A DNA stretch of 64,000 bases, taken from Echinococcus granulosus (lineage: Eukaryota; Platyhelminthes; Cestoda; Cyclophyllidea; Taeniidae). The notes beneath the pieces were generated by a model. That model did no database searches, had not been told where the DNA came from, and saw nothing but the letters and a program-made list of their open reading frames with translations. A program made the position numbers and the translations under genes. Every line of letters begins with the position of its first letter. The first letter of the stretch is position 1. Below, in pieces: positions 39,387 through 52,787 of the stretch. The stretch covers positions 1,853,949 to 1,917,948 of the forward strand of contig NW_020170386.1 of assembly GCF_000524195.1 (NCBI RefSeq), read 5' to 3'.

Positions 39387-40719
39387 GGATTGTTGAAAAG
39401 AATCGGCGATTTGAGTTACTAAGCCATATTGAACTGATCGGCCACTTAATCCATAGCAAATCAAATTTTATTGTTGTATAGCCTATGAAGTATAAAACAA
39501 AATGACATCCAAACACCATTATTCCCCAAAGATGAGTCCATATGTTTGACCCGAATGCAAAAGCGCTTTCCATATTTTGTGTTCCCTAGGTCAACCTACT
39601 CGTAATTGGTCTACTGCACCTCCGTAGATATCTCCAAACAGAAATTCCTCGTCGGATTAAAAATGAGGAATACGCTTGCAACACGTGTTCCCCAGAATTT
39701 TGGTTAAATGCTTTTACACTAAGTAGCTGTTTATGGTTTTTACACGCTAATGATGACAATTGAACCTAATTATGCCTTTTGTTATCCTTTCAGAAATTTC
39801 AAAAGGTGAACAGTCAAAATTTAGTGCCTACATAGGTTTTCAGTGGATACCTCCTAAAACATGCTTATCATAATACATCCTTTTGTAATAAATTAACTCT
39901 GCGCTGTTAAGTGTGTCTAGATAAAACTTTATGAGTTCGCAGTAGTTTTTGAGCTCGACCTAATTACATCGAAGCTGCAAACAATTCACGCCAACTTGAT
40001 CTCACACGAATAAAGCATTCGTCACATTTCGCGCTTCTCATGCTCTTGAGGCAACCTTGATTTCTGAGAAACAAATTAAGGTAGGAGAAATAGCCAACAC
40101 TTCAATAATCTGCTGTGCATGTCTTTTGATTTTAATTTAAATATCCAAAATAGTTTTCGAGGATCGCTGGACGTGCGTTAAGTGATCAATTATACGTCAT
40201 AACATCCAGTAAAATCTCTGAATGAATAAATAGGGAAATTATTCAATGAAAAATCAATTAAAACCGCTTTACTAGAAAGAACGAGCAGTTTTCATGATTT
40301 ACCACTTTGATCAGAAATAAAAACGTTGATTATCATAAAAGATGCCCTCATTACTTCCATGATTGTAAACGATTATTTCAATGTCGCCTAAGAGAGCAGA
40401 TATTCACCATTTTAATATTTTCACAGCACCAACAATTGATCATGAATCAGTGTCTTAAGACACAGTGTCAATGGATCCCCTAAATATTTACCAAATTATT
40501 GAAATTCAAAACAAATATTGACTTCGGCCACGTTTTTGTTTTAATGATTCCTGTCATCAACACCATACTGTGCTTCACTATGCGAAACCTCATTCAATAC
40601 CATCCACCCTCCAGATGGTGTATGGTGGTATAATTAATTTGTCAATACACATGGTCAATTTTGCCTTCTGTTTCACTCCTTTTAACTAACCCAAACTTGA
40701 TTTTTGCCCTGCAGGGTAG

Positions 40720-41220
40720 CATGGGCCCGTAAATGAGTGGGAAAGGGAAGGAAGGTCAGCCGCCATGTAAACACCTAGTGCCACCATCCTTGATCAAACG
40801 TGAAAGTCACACTCAACGGGTGGGGAGGCCACAGCCACGCATCATGCATTCGAACATGATTTATTTTATCGTTTCCGTGCCTGCACCCGCGCCAGCGCCA
40901 CCTACACGTGCGCACTCGAGGTCGATAGAAGGAGCCTGTTGACTGGCTATCGACGGGGCAGCCAATCCACGTGCAGTTTATGGAAGCAGCGTGTGTCTAT
41001 TGGCCACTCAACACTTGGCCATTTGTGGAACCTCTTTGTCCGAGCTGGCGAGTTCCATAGCCAAAACGCGAGAACGCGCAAGACAGAGGCAGGTCTCGAA
41101 GTTGTGACATCTCGCGCTTACGCGTCACACTCAAAAACATCAAAACGGCGCTTGGATTCACGTTTCCTCATTATTGTTTATCTCGTCAGACAGCCAGTTC
41201 CGTGTCAATGAGGATTTAAC
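40720..41220. promoter_or_regulatory. GC- and CpG-richer island in the gene desert
   Basis: Composition changes sharply from the AT-rich surroundings, with many CG dinucleotides (for example gcgagaacgcgc near 41065). Two short open frames (40733-40942, 40939-41211) lack motifs. It could be a distant promoter, a non-coding first exon of the CD225 gene, or a non-coding RNA. The assignment is inference. Confidence 0.3.
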
Positions 41221-41808
41221 TACAGTGCACTGAAAAACATTCTGTGAGTGACGATGTAATCATTCAGCCTTATTCTAAATAACTATTTGCTGGTTGCATT
41301 TTCATTGTTCTATTTTCATTGCTTAAAGTACATTATTATCATGCATAATTTGCACCTCAGGAGCGAAGATATCCATTTAAGACAAATAAAATGTTCAGTT
41401 TTTTTTATCACCAGTATTAAACTTGCAGTTGCACAGCCATAGTTCATCCTGCGATCTTGGCTTGCGAGGCCAGTAAATGATACCTCTGTTGTCATTCATA
41501 TGGGCCGTGTTTATGGCCGACAAATACTGATTCTTAGCCAGCCAAATATCAGTTCCAGCGATGTTGTTAAACGCTCCTCTTTTTTTCGTGAATAGCTGAC
41601 AGTGAAATTGGCATTGGAATCTCTAAATGATACTTAAATTAAGGTACTGGAAAATCCGTATCAAAATAATCGCTTGATATAATGCTGGTTTAAAGAACAA
41701 AACTGGATCACTAAAACCCAAGGCAGCAGATACTGTTGAAGCACCATATCGAGTACTTCACTAACCACCTCGAGCTGAATTCACGTAAAAATGCCAAAAT
41801 GCTGAGAA

Positions 41809-41950
41809 ATGAATCACGCTAGAACCAATCTATTAGACATGACACCTCGGTGGTCCAGCTGGGACCTGTCCGTTCGGGATGTGGACACCGCATCGCTGCA
41901 CCGCGTTTATGTGCCTACTCGCTTGGGAGTATGCTACCATAAGTCAAAAA
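41809..41950 (+). other. GC-rich patch with a short open frame, unidentified
   Basis: An ATG at 41809 opens a frame reading MTPRWSSWDLSVRDVDTASL with coding-like composition. It overlaps a minus-strand frame and has no recognised domain. It may be an exon of an unrecognised gene or chance. Confidence 0.2.
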
Positions 41951-42199
41951 CGTTGGTGTCTAAAAGATCTATTTTAGCAAATGAAACTACTCTTCGCGCC
42001 ATATCCTCCGACAATTTCACCAGCTCACACAGCTCATTTTGTCGATCATTCACCAACACAGAATTCACAAAGTCGCTGGACTTGAGGCATACATAATTCG
42101 AAGAAGGAACTAATAGAAGGGTTTTGCAAGGAAATCTCTGGTGACATACTCGTCGAATAATTAGCAAAGTGCTTACTTTACGATGACAGCACTTAATTC

Positions 42200-45100
42200 T
42201 TCCCATGAATGAGTATCCTTGAGGTCTTCAAGATCCTTCAATCAAAATGAAAATTTGGTGTTTGTCAAATTTGTTTGGTCGTCTGAATACTCATGGTTCT
42301 ACTATAAGACTAATAATCTATGAAGAACTTAACTTAAAAGTGACATTGTTTTTACTAAAAAGTTATTGCTACCTTTTCTGGGATATTAATGTGTGATGTA
42401 ATTTTACAAGAATACGGTGTTGGCGGTAAATAGGGGCATTGGTTTAGCTTTTCGTCCCATGCACGATTAAACTAATGATGGTGTTTATGAAAAATGCTAA
42501 CTTCCGTTTTAACTTCATCGGACACAAATACTCTATGCAAGTGCTATTTTATTTATTTAATCTATCTGCATTTGTTCAACTGCTTTTCCGCAGCCGGAGG
42601 TTTAGGAACAGGGGCTTTAAATATTGAATGGAGAAAAAAATTGGAGAATCTGGGCAATGTGTGCGATTTATCTAAATAAACTCGATTTGTGTTTGCCACT
42701 ACAGGCAAAGAAAGGCGGTTTTAGTATTTATTTCGTCTCAAGATCATACCATTGAGTCATAAACAAAGGCCTTTTGCAATGTGGAAGTAGTTTACTAAGT
42801 AGGATATTGGGATCGATGCCGAGGCAATTTGCCACAGAAAGCCGCCTGTGCTATATGAAATAATTCATTTTGCATATTTTTTAGAAAAATATGTCAACAT
42901 GTTGAATGAGAAAAAGTACTCGACGCATCACTCGTTTTTCTGATTTTTTTTTTACTATTGAATCGGATTCGCCGATCTTGGCTTAGAAACCTGGCGTTTG
43001 TTAACTTACACAGATTCAAGCCTAACAAGTTCAAGCATGCATACCACTAATAATTAAGAAAGCTCCCAACTTCTCCCTCACATAACCTTTCGTATCTTCT
43101 CTGCTTCGTTTTTCATTTAGTGTCTGTAACCATGTTACCGTGATGGCTGCCCATATACTTGAACGCTTCCGGTCTTTGTTGAATTTAAAGCACGCTTGAT
43201 TACTTCCAGCATCCAATGCGCCTCTTATTTTAACATTCTTTAAAAACACGGGAAATTTCTTTTTTGAAGTCGTACTCCATCTACAGTTTTTGTGGTACAG
43301 ATTAATTTCCTTTTCTCTCTCTCAAGGGTATTGGCGCTACTGCTCATAGAGCAAAACGCTTTTTAATAAACAATCTCGATGACTCATTTATGCTTATTTA
43401 CTGCACGTAGACATCATTATGGAACGCGAAATCTGCACCGCTTCGATCTTGGATAAATGGTTTTTATTTAAAAGCGATGACTAGAGTAACGCTTACTGTT
43501 TCGATGTGTTACCAAAAATTAAGTCCTGAATCCATTGGGACCCAATTCTTTCTAAAAGAGAAAGTTAGATTGCCTTTTCTTCGGTAGTAAAGTCGACTAT
43601 TGCCTTTGAGGCATGGTTGAAATTCTCTCCATTCGTCCCATATCTCAAATATAGGTAATAGTGTCACCGTCGGGAACTTAATACTGGCAACATCCATCTT
43701 AAATTCGCCCCATTTCGGTTGTAACATTCCGATAGATAATATCAAATTGTATCTACTATTTTTTTGCAACCGATTGGCTAGTGGGATTGTTAACAAATCT
43801 ATTTCAGCTGGAAATTTTCGTTTGCCTTTTTGTGTTTCATTTTAAAACGGGAAAATCGGCTGCTTTAATGTATGCATTGCACTCTTCCTTGTCTACTGTT
43901 TTTTCCACAATCCATCCAATGGTAACTTTTTCTGCAATATTTGCTGTTTGCGCTCCTATCTGTGTAATTCTGACAAAATATTTTCCATGTAGGTTCAAAA
44001 CGTGGCTCCATGGCCAACGGTCCCTTGAAGTACCTAATTCGGGCTCCAATATGTTCAACAACGGTAGCCATAGCTTAGATACACTATGCTACGGAAAAAA
44101 TCAGTTTATTTAGGATTCACCGCCAAGCCAGCGGCTTTGCATTTAGACTTGATGCATTGTCCTTCCTCGCCTGCACATGTCGTTATCCTACGATCGGACA
44201 CTACCACATTAAAATCAAGGGAAACACGCGATGTATGCCATAAATTCTTATAGTTTCTGCGACAGACATAAATGGGCAAAGCTATTAACAATCGGCCAGA
44301 AGCAGCCGGTGACACGCCTCAAGAGGCGCTAATCGTGCGCGTTGCTTCTCAGCCCTCTCGTTGCACTGGCGCTGCGAAACTCTCTGGTGAATGGGTAGTG
44401 CCGTGTTTCACTTGGCGTACCAAGAAGGAAGGGCGGTTTCGCTGCTGGGATTACTTCGATCGAATCGCATGAAACGATTCTCGTGTTTTTGTTTCGATAG
44501 AGTAGTTCCGGATATCCAAAAGCATGCTCTTACTTTTGGTGCTATTTTGCCAGAAATCGCAGCTTTTTAAAATGCCTCCACAGTTTACTCGGTTGTACTT
44601 ACATAATGAATGCTCAACGTAGGATCATATTTACGAGTGATTAAATTATGAACTAAATGTTTTTTTAGCCGGTTTAAATCAGATTTTGCATTTTCCAGTT
44701 GTCCCATTTTCGATGTTCATTAATGTTAATAAAATGAACGCAACGCAACCACAATGGAATAATGGTGTGTTTGTATTGAAATGCTTAGCTCGAAAAATGC
44801 AATCTTCTGAGGAGAAAGTTTAATCACTATCCGAGAATTTAAGAAATGCTCTAAGTATTTTTAAAATCACATCACGATGCCTCGTTATGATCGATATCGG
44901 AACTTGGATTGGATGGTGGGTAAAGTGTGGTAATGGTTTTTTAAGTGAATTTTATAGATGCAGTCCCCAACAGTAACATATTTCCCTCAACTCTTCTATT
45001 TATTAGTAACACGATAAGATTTTGCCCCAGATTTGCTTTCCGCTCTTGATAAACGAAAGAGCCATTGCAAACCGATTGTCTGGCCATTTAGGCATGAAAT

Positions 45101-47200
45101 GGGGGTGATTTACTCGAAATTTGCTCCCTCTTGAACACTATAACAGCTTATGTTACCTCAACTTGGAATTTAATGAGTCAGGTGAAAAAGACTGATAGGA
45201 AGAACTGATAACGCAAGTAGTATACGTATAGACTGTCTTTCGAAACTAAATTTCGTGTAGTCGACTTCTAATCACAATGATTCGCCCATTTTGTGATATT
45301 CACTCCATCTTTTTCCATTTGATGCCAATTTCCTGTTCCAAAACTGCTATTTAAATTTACCATTTGCGCCTTGAATGGTAGACAATCAAGAGGCAGGCTT
45401 AGGAATAATTATTGGATTAGGTAGCTGCTCTCTTGACTTAGACAAAAATTACCACAGAGTTCCCCTACGCTTTCTTTGGGAGAATGCAAGATTTATTCTC
45501 TTTGCTCTATTTTACCATTTTTTAACCAATTTGTTGATCTAATCGAATGTAAATACGTAGAGCTATTTACGCAACTTTAAGGACTTCTGAATGTGTACGC
45601 AAAGATATTCTGCCTAAATAACTATCCTACCGACTCTTAAACAAGTATTTTAAGCGGCACCCTCCAACATACGCTGTTTGTATTGTTTTCTGAGGTTCAG
45701 ATTAGGCATTAGTTGCATTTGTACAGCATCCTTTTCACCCGCCATTTACAAATGCTTGTCGTATGGTGTTAAATGTCACCCATTTAGTAAGTGAAGTCAT
45801 GCGATTGGCCGGACAGTTTATTGCTGGCGCTGTACGCATAGCTATGAAGTTCATGAAACTTCCGGAATAGATAAATGAATTCTCTTTTAGTAGGGCTAAT
45901 TGAGTGCGGAAATCGGTGAAATACTACACTTTATTTTTCCAGTCAACAATCGTGTAGGAATACTTTAGGGGGCTATACTCGGCTATAGGAATCGCACGTA
46001 CTCTTTAGCCAACTGGCTTCTTGACATCGCTTTCGGCCCTTGCCTAAATAGCTGTCTGTACACACAGCTGAAGCGCTGTCACCTTGGACACATTCAGAAT
46101 GGTGGTTCTCTTAAGACAAGCCTGGAGCAAAAAACATGTCCAACGTACCTGACACCACTTATAATGTAATTAAAAAAGCAAGCCTCTTAGGTGCAATACC
46201 ATGGGGATGTTGCCTTTTGTCATGCAATCGGCAAGTCGTTAGATTGGTATAATTTTCAAGTCCTTTTACCCGCTGTGGGAAAATTATTTTGAGATCGTCG
46301 TTAAATACGGCAGGCTTACAGCCACCTCACAGGAATAGCAAAAATCAATTCCAATCCGAGTGTGTGTGTTAACACAACACCAAGCCGTAGTACCGTAAAA
46401 ATATTTTAGCTAAACCCTTTCACCAAATGAGCAAGAAGAGAATGCTGGTCAAATCCTTACATAAATTAGGGCTCTATCTTTTGTAAGCACCACCTTTCTT
46501 TAATTTAAAGCCGGTGTAGCAACCTTTTTATTGGTCTGTCAGGCTTTACAGTTATTTGCATCCAGACATAACCCAGCTATTTTTTCATTTACTGGGTTGC
46601 ACAATGGTTAGAGTTTAACATAACTGTAAATGACGAGCTACTTGAAGTTTGTAAGTTGCGTTAATTTCTTTACCCAAAATACTGTAATATCTCCCGTTCT
46701 CCAAATCAATCTCTTGCTGTTATGTAAATATAAGATGCCGCAGTGACCCCGTCAAAAGGTAGCTGATTAGCTGGCCGGTTATCCGTCCCACAAAAGTTAC
46801 ATATTCTTGGAAATAAACCACCAGATTACAATTCTAATGCATAATTCGACGAGCTTGTGACAGAATACTTATATTTCCGCCAAAATTAGGGAACTTCATG
46901 TTAAAAAGCTATCGCTTTAGACCGAAATTTTAAATAGTTTTTTATGTGCATTAGGCACAAGTGAATAACCCCTAGTCCCCTAAATTAACCGTCGTTAGTC
47001 GATAACTTGCAAATAGTTGCATCCTCATGGATATTGGCATCGAATTGTTCTCCGAAGTGTCATATCTTGGAAATTAATGAAACCTAATTTCTTTGATGCT
47101 CCGGACTGTGTTGTGACTTTGAACTGCCGTTTTGGCTTTTCTATTTTTCGCTGCGCGAGGACTAACTTCGAAACCACCCCTACCTTGTTTGTGCAAGGCT
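42200..47200. other. Gene desert, right part
   Basis: No supported gene. Overlapping minus-strand frames at 43509-44315 are the densest open region, but they are in different frames, match nothing I know and lack a consistent splice chain. Confidence 0.5.
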
Positions 47201-47216
47201 GAGAAGAAACGCAGTA

Positions 47217-47350
47217 GCCGCTGAAAACATCGAGTAGTTAACCTGCCAAGAGCCCTGACTTAGTGGGACGTGCGCGCACACCTACTCACCCACACTCGTG
47301 CTTCGTTGAGCCGACGAGCATTGTGTCCTTGTGAATCTTTGCCGAATGGT
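47217..47350. promoter_or_regulatory. Small CpG-containing patch upstream of the CD225 gene
   Basis: A GC-richer stretch with gggacgtgcgcgcacacc and gccgacgag, about 1.3 kb before the CD225 start codon. It could be the promoter or a 5' untranslated exon, because an acceptor lies at 48562. Confidence 0.3.
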
Positions 47351-48590
47351 CTTCCAGTTGCATCTGAATGGTTCAATGTGCCATTTCCAGTGCCATTGTC
47401 AAGTTCTCTTCAAAATCTCACCCTGTGCCTTTGATGCTAGATTCTCCAAATGAAATCTTCATCACCCATGCAAAACCGACTCACATCCTGTTAGCATTAT
47501 TCGTAGCCCGTTTTCTACCTGGTAATCGTGAATACCGTTAACACCTCAATTTGATTATTTCAGATTCCTAAGCTTATACATAGAATATCTGCATAAAGTT
47601 CACGTGCGTCTAGTGCAAAATCGCTTTGCTGTTTATCACTTGCGGTTTTGACCTCGTCGGTCTGACTTATGCCAGGCCTCTGCTGAAGACCTATAAGTAC
47701 TTAAGCGCAATCACTCTACTTGAATGGTTTTTTAGGTTAATTTACCGATTTACTGGAATAAACTTTGGTGCCGTGATAAAATACACTTGTATTTTAGATC
47801 GAAAAGTAGAAATGCAAATTTTTCTAATTGTGCGATGTGGATATCTCGCCTCCTCTTTCATGCTTATGCGATCTTCATTAAGTAGGGGTTAGCGTCCACT
47901 AAAGTTAATACTAAGCCCAGCACCTGCAATCGCGGTGAGAGGTCGTACCCTTTAAAATGATACCGACCACCTCATCCATAATCAACGATAAGGTTTGCAA
48001 TCTACTCCCAACAAGTGCATGCATATATACATATATATTGCAAACACATAAAGTAAGCTATTTGCAATATTAAAAGCATACTCATTTGTTGTGTTTTTTT
48101 AGAACTTTTTCCTTTTAATGTGTTATGCTACTTAAGCCCACAACGTTTCAGCTCATACATTTGAGCTGGAAAATAATATTTTTCACTAATCACTCTCCTG
48201 CAGACCTTGAGTTCGTTTCTTTGAAGCAGAGACCAAAGAGGCATAAGCCATTCAAGTGCCTACTTTAGACGATAGGGTACATTCATTATTTCAGTCGATG
48301 TCACCCGCATGTTGAACGCTTAATTGCACTTACCTCTCTCCTCGACCCTGTTGGAAAGGTAACTTAGCTATCCGCATCGAAATTGAACCTTGTGATTTAG
48401 GTATTGCGACCAAACATTTGAAGCGGTGCATTCTCCATCCAAGTGAGAAAGGCTGGAAATTTGCTGTTGAAATGACGCCTTTAAACATAGTAATGTCCAA
48501 TTATAGATCGTCTGTTGGCGTAGTGATTGTATTCATACCTAATCCTTGCCTTTATCTTGTCAGACACGTGACAATAGGACCGAGTAGGGG

Positions 48591-49649
48591 ATGTACACAT
48601 CGAAGGAACACCAGTCCTACGAGATGGAGCAGCAACAGCAACAGGTATCGCCGCAGGGAGGCGAGGTTACTGAGGAGAGGGTAGAAGTGGTGACGCCTAG
48701 TGACAACAACAACAACGGCGTCCGAGGCTCACTTGGCTCGCTGGGTGGTCCTCGCATGGTCGCCGGCGACATGCTCTATGACGGCCATGGCAGCCTGTCC
48801 GGTCGGTTATCACTACCTCCGCTCTTCCCCCTTTTTCCCATTCAACATATGTTGGGGTGTTTTCTGCGATGCAAGTGGTTCGATTTGCGAACAACTCAGG
48901 CGTTTTTCGCCTATGTTAAAGACGTACTGGTGGGCCTTGTCACATGCCGGTTAAAAAATGAAAGATGAATGAGTTAACGCCACCCTAAACAGTTCGTCTA
49001 CAGCTTTAGCACAGTGCGATACTCACGGATCCCATGATGGTGTTCATCCCCTTTTTGTCCGGTTTTAGCTGTTCCAGTGTCCGCTCTAACTGCTGCACAA
49101 GCCGCCGCAGTTCAACAACAGCAGGCGATTGCTGCAGCTGCCAACTACAGATACATGACCCTACCTAGCCACCAGCAAATAGCCAATCATACCCAAGTGA
49201 TTCCCGCGGCTGAATATGTCTACACAAGTGGTAGTCCCGTGGGCAATCACATAGTGAGCAGTCAGCCACTACTCCCCGCCACTCATACTCAGCCTCTTAT
49301 CTACGCCACGACTACTACAACGCAGCACCAGCAGACCCAACAAGTGTACGATCGGTGCCCCGCCATCTGCAGTCTTTTCGCAATCTTTTGTTGTCCCATC
49401 ACGTGTTGGTGCTCCCTACCCGCTCTCGCCTACTCTCTCTGCGCGTACACCGACTATAGGGCGAACGATATGCACGCGTATCGCAGCAAGTCTGACATAG
49501 CAAGGCGCTGCGTCATCATTGCCTGCATTATAGGCCTCATCCTCTGCATCATTTGGGCCATCCTCACCTTCCTCTATTATGGCGAGATGCTCTTACTGCT
49601 AGGAGACATAATCAAAGCCGTGCAAAGACACATTTGGTCGGGTAACTAA
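48591..49649 (+). CDS. CD225/dispanin-domain membrane protein
   Basis: Dispanins have an intramembrane helix and a transmembrane helix joined by a short loop; the group includes IFITM proteins, PRRT1/2 and TMEM233. Two exons, 48591-48801 and 49069-49649, join in phase 1 and give 263 residues. Residues 1-165 are polar and rich in Gln, Asn and Ala with QQQQQ runs. The CD225 region spans about residues 168-243. A Cys-rich hydrophobic segment (ICSLFAIFCCPITCWCSLPA) is followed by a loop with ARRCVIIA, then the helix IIGLILCIIWAILTFLYY. The clustered cysteines next to the first helix resemble palmitoylation sites in the family. An acceptor (cttgtcag) ends at 48562, so the 5' untranslated region continues upstream or is trans-spliced. 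The specific subfamily and role are unknown. Confidence 0.82.
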
Positions 49650-51086
49650 ATTGTATAATTGAAAAACAAAGGCGCATCCGAGCACACTCCCCTATCAATT
49701 CTCTGTCCTCTTGCTCCCCCTTTTGTAATTCTCAACTGCTGCTTTAATTGTCAATGTAGTGGTTGTGCATACACATACCCAATCTCTAGCGCTAAGAGGG
49801 CAGTTCCTTTTCTAGTCAAAAACCGCAGTGCTCGGCTCCCTCGTTCACGAGTTATGAAGTTGTTGATGGCATCTATCCAACAACTTCCACAAAATTTCTA
49901 AATACCATGCACCTGATCACAACTACAGCAGATTAGGATTTGTGTGCCGCATAGTATTAAAGACCACTAAAGGATTGCCATCGCTTCACCACATCCTTTT
50001 ATGCTATACCATTAAGCTCAGCACCTAAAGATGGCGTACAGGGAAAGCAGTTTAAAATTTTGGCGCACAGGCGAAAAAATCGACAGTGTCCAGGACGTCT
50101 GGATTGGAGGATATGGCTGCGTCGCAAAACTGGCGGTTGCATGGTCGTGCACAAGAGTTAATTACATCACATCAGTACTGCTACTTTTATATCCTCCACA
50201 TAACGTGTGCGCTCGTTCACTTCAACAACGATTTTGCAGAAGGTGTACACGGGTGGGTGTGCGCAAAATCAACCAACTAACGTGCGATTGAATAAAGGAC
50301 GGGCTGTGGCCTCCCGGTACATAAACACACAGCCCGCTGCCCTGTCTACATGTCCTTGGGTGGGGGATGCCACATTAGACTAAACTACATGCAATCCACC
50401 ACTATCGTAAGAGAACTGACGCGTTCAGAAGGAAGGACTAAATCGCTATAACATGACCATTAAAGATGAGGTGATTTGAGCCCTTGGGAAAATAAACTAA
50501 CTCATTAGGAATCAAGAGATTGTCCTCCCAAAACAGGCTTGTGGCATGTTCGTCATCGTGTTTAAAAAATATCAAAAGCAAAAAAGAGCTCAAATTAGGG
50601 AAGATTAAGACCGTTCGGATGACAAGGCAATTCGTAAAGAAGGTAATGGATTGATTTGCGCAGCATTCCTGGATCCGAAGCTATAAAGAAGCACATAGGT
50701 GAGCATAAGTAACTATCCTCAAACCAGCCGCACCGCTCCATGAAGGTTGCGTGTAATAAGAAATGTTTTAAAAAACGGAATAATTTGAAATCCCACCAAA
50801 ACTTCACTTGAGAACATCATGTGTAGATCTCAAAGTTCTGGTGTCGATTTACCGCACTAGTGGAACGTGCAAGCAACTGCTGCGCGTCGATAAAATTGGA
50901 GGTGCCCAACACACGAAATAAACAAACAATCGGTCTACAGACGCGTCGAAGTGACAATCACTACCCGCTTATGTATTACAACGCGAATTAGACGCTGAAA
51001 AAAGTATAATGATACTTATGACTAGGGGCGCTTAATCAACAGAATCTAAAAGTTAGTCATCGATAGAGCACCAGGAGAAGTAGGAT
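49650..51086. other. Convergent intergenic region between CD225 gene and ITFG2
   Basis: It should hold the two 3' untranslated regions. A plus-strand AATAAA lies at 50291-50296. Short frames at 49659-50291 show no motif. Confidence 0.5.
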
Positions 51087-52787
51087 TCATAAAAGGCGGT
51101 GGTAATAAGTCAACCGGGTGGGAGAGAATTTGCGCATAAGCAAAGTTTCATAACGGAACTCACAAGCATTGCTGAATCGCTGTAGCCGTTCTAACACATC
51201 TGGTTGTGTAGCGAGCGCGTGAAGTAAAGAGCAAGATGGTATAGACTGCACATCGAGATTATAGTAAATGAGAACAGATTGCTCGCAGGTAGCATAAATC
51301 AAAACAGGCTCATTTCTACCCGGCGATATTGCCAACCGACCAGCCGTGAAAGCTTGACAAGCCTGTCCCACGGGGAAATGAAGGATATCCTTCTCGTGAT
51401 TAAATATAAACGTAGAACCATCCCAACAACAGACTGCAAGTTCATCGGACCCGTCACTCTTCAAAAATTAAATAAACCACAAAAGTGGAATGATTTACCG
51501 TTAGGTCAAATTTAGATAGGCCGAACAATTCACCATTTACTGGTAGGGAAACCGACCAGATAGTTTTACTTTTTTGTAAGTCGGCGGAAAGCAAATGAAC
51601 AGTCCCATCAGCGAGACAGAGACCAATTAAGTAATCAGCTGCCACTGATAAATTGCATTTCAGACCACCGACAATCCACGTACGTGTCTCAATATTCTGA
51701 TCAGAAGTATGCTTTGGTGGATGATAGACAAGGGTGGGGCTATTAGTGCGATAATTGCTACGCAAACTCACCACATTCGGTCTTCATAGCTTTCAAATTT
51801 TTTCTGAAGAAAAGCGAATCCACCACCAGGTTGTGAAGCGAGTATCTAGGTGCGATACACATTGGGTGATGCATATCAAGCATACTAGATTAGACATCGA
51901 TGGAGTCGAATGCAAACTTATTCGGCTGATCTAAGAAAGTTGATGTAGAGCTGCATGATACTTGACCAGCTAACTCCCATTTTATCAGTAAAACGAGTTT
52001 CCCGGTTCTTCCCTCGGAAGGTTTCCCAGGAACCCAATGAAAGAGTCGCACAATTCGATCTGAATACGCCACTGCCATGTCGCAGGGACCATCTTCAAGA
52101 AGGTACAAATGAGGCAAACTAAGCATACCCCCTTCTAAGACGCAAGCATCCTTTGCATTACATGCTATCTGTTGGTTGCATACAAGCGAGAGACTTGAGG
52201 CAGTATTTCTGGCCTTTGATGTAGCATCAAAAATGTAACATTGTGAATCAGCACAAAGTGCAACGACCGAAGGCTACAATGCAAAATGGCACTAATACTT
52301 TAATGTGAAAAAACTAACAATTTTGAAAAACATCGAAATACGCACACATTTTAAGTAGTCAAACCCTACAAGTAACATAGGAATGAATTGAATCAAATAG
52401 TAAATAGAACCCCCAAAAAGCTGTAAACCAATAAACTGGGACTTGATCAACGGTAGAGCCTAAAAGTAAATGCTACAAACATACCTTCTCTTTAGAGCAA
52501 AGTCTCCCTGCCGTAACACAAGTAACCATATTTAAGTCGCGGCAGCTTTTCCAGATTCTACCATATTTTAGTATAAGAAGTGAGCCGTTCGGGCAGATAG
52601 AATCCACACTGGGATCAAGATCACCTAGATCCCAATGACCAATTATCAATTCAATATCCTAAATGAACGTAAACACAGTCCTGAGGCGTACCCCATCATC
52701 ATCGACATCATACAAGTACAAATTTGTAGATGTTGTGGTTGTCACGCCGGGAACCTCGACGCGATCAATAAATGAGATATTACGCAT
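51087..52787 (-). CDS. ITFG2: ITFG2, KICSTOR complex subunit
   Basis: ITFG2 is part of KICSTOR, which holds GATOR1 at the lysosome and so restrains mTORC1 when amino acids are scarce. Exons in transcript order: 52787-52692, 52658-52485, 52273-51896, 51845-51772, 51739-51499, 51458-51087. Phases fit and give 444 residues (human 447). The start MRNISFIDRVEV aligns directly with the human N-terminus. Beta-propeller (FG-GAP-like) landmarks are YDVDDDG/DIELIIG, LCADSQCYIFDA, MAVAYSDRIVRLFHW, LASQPGGGFAF, LCLADGTVHLL and ELAVCCWDGSTFIFNH. Introns of 33, 32 and 40 nt are needed; without the 32-nt one, translation stops at once. An alternative first exon at 53496-53458 would add 13 residues (MSRSDEHIISTNE) in phase. 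A strong donor (GTGAGT) inside the last exon could give a shorter tail, but read-through fits the family better. Confidence 0.93.

Larger units (their letters stand above)
36520..40719. other. Gene desert, left part
   Basis: AT-rich sequence with no supported gene. It contains a truncated LTR relic near 38107-38234 and a solo LTR at 39190-39386. Confidence 0.6.

Noticed and set aside
48003..48050. AT dinucleotide run as a regulatory or promoter element
   Set aside because: Simple tata/cata repetition without positional relation to a start site.
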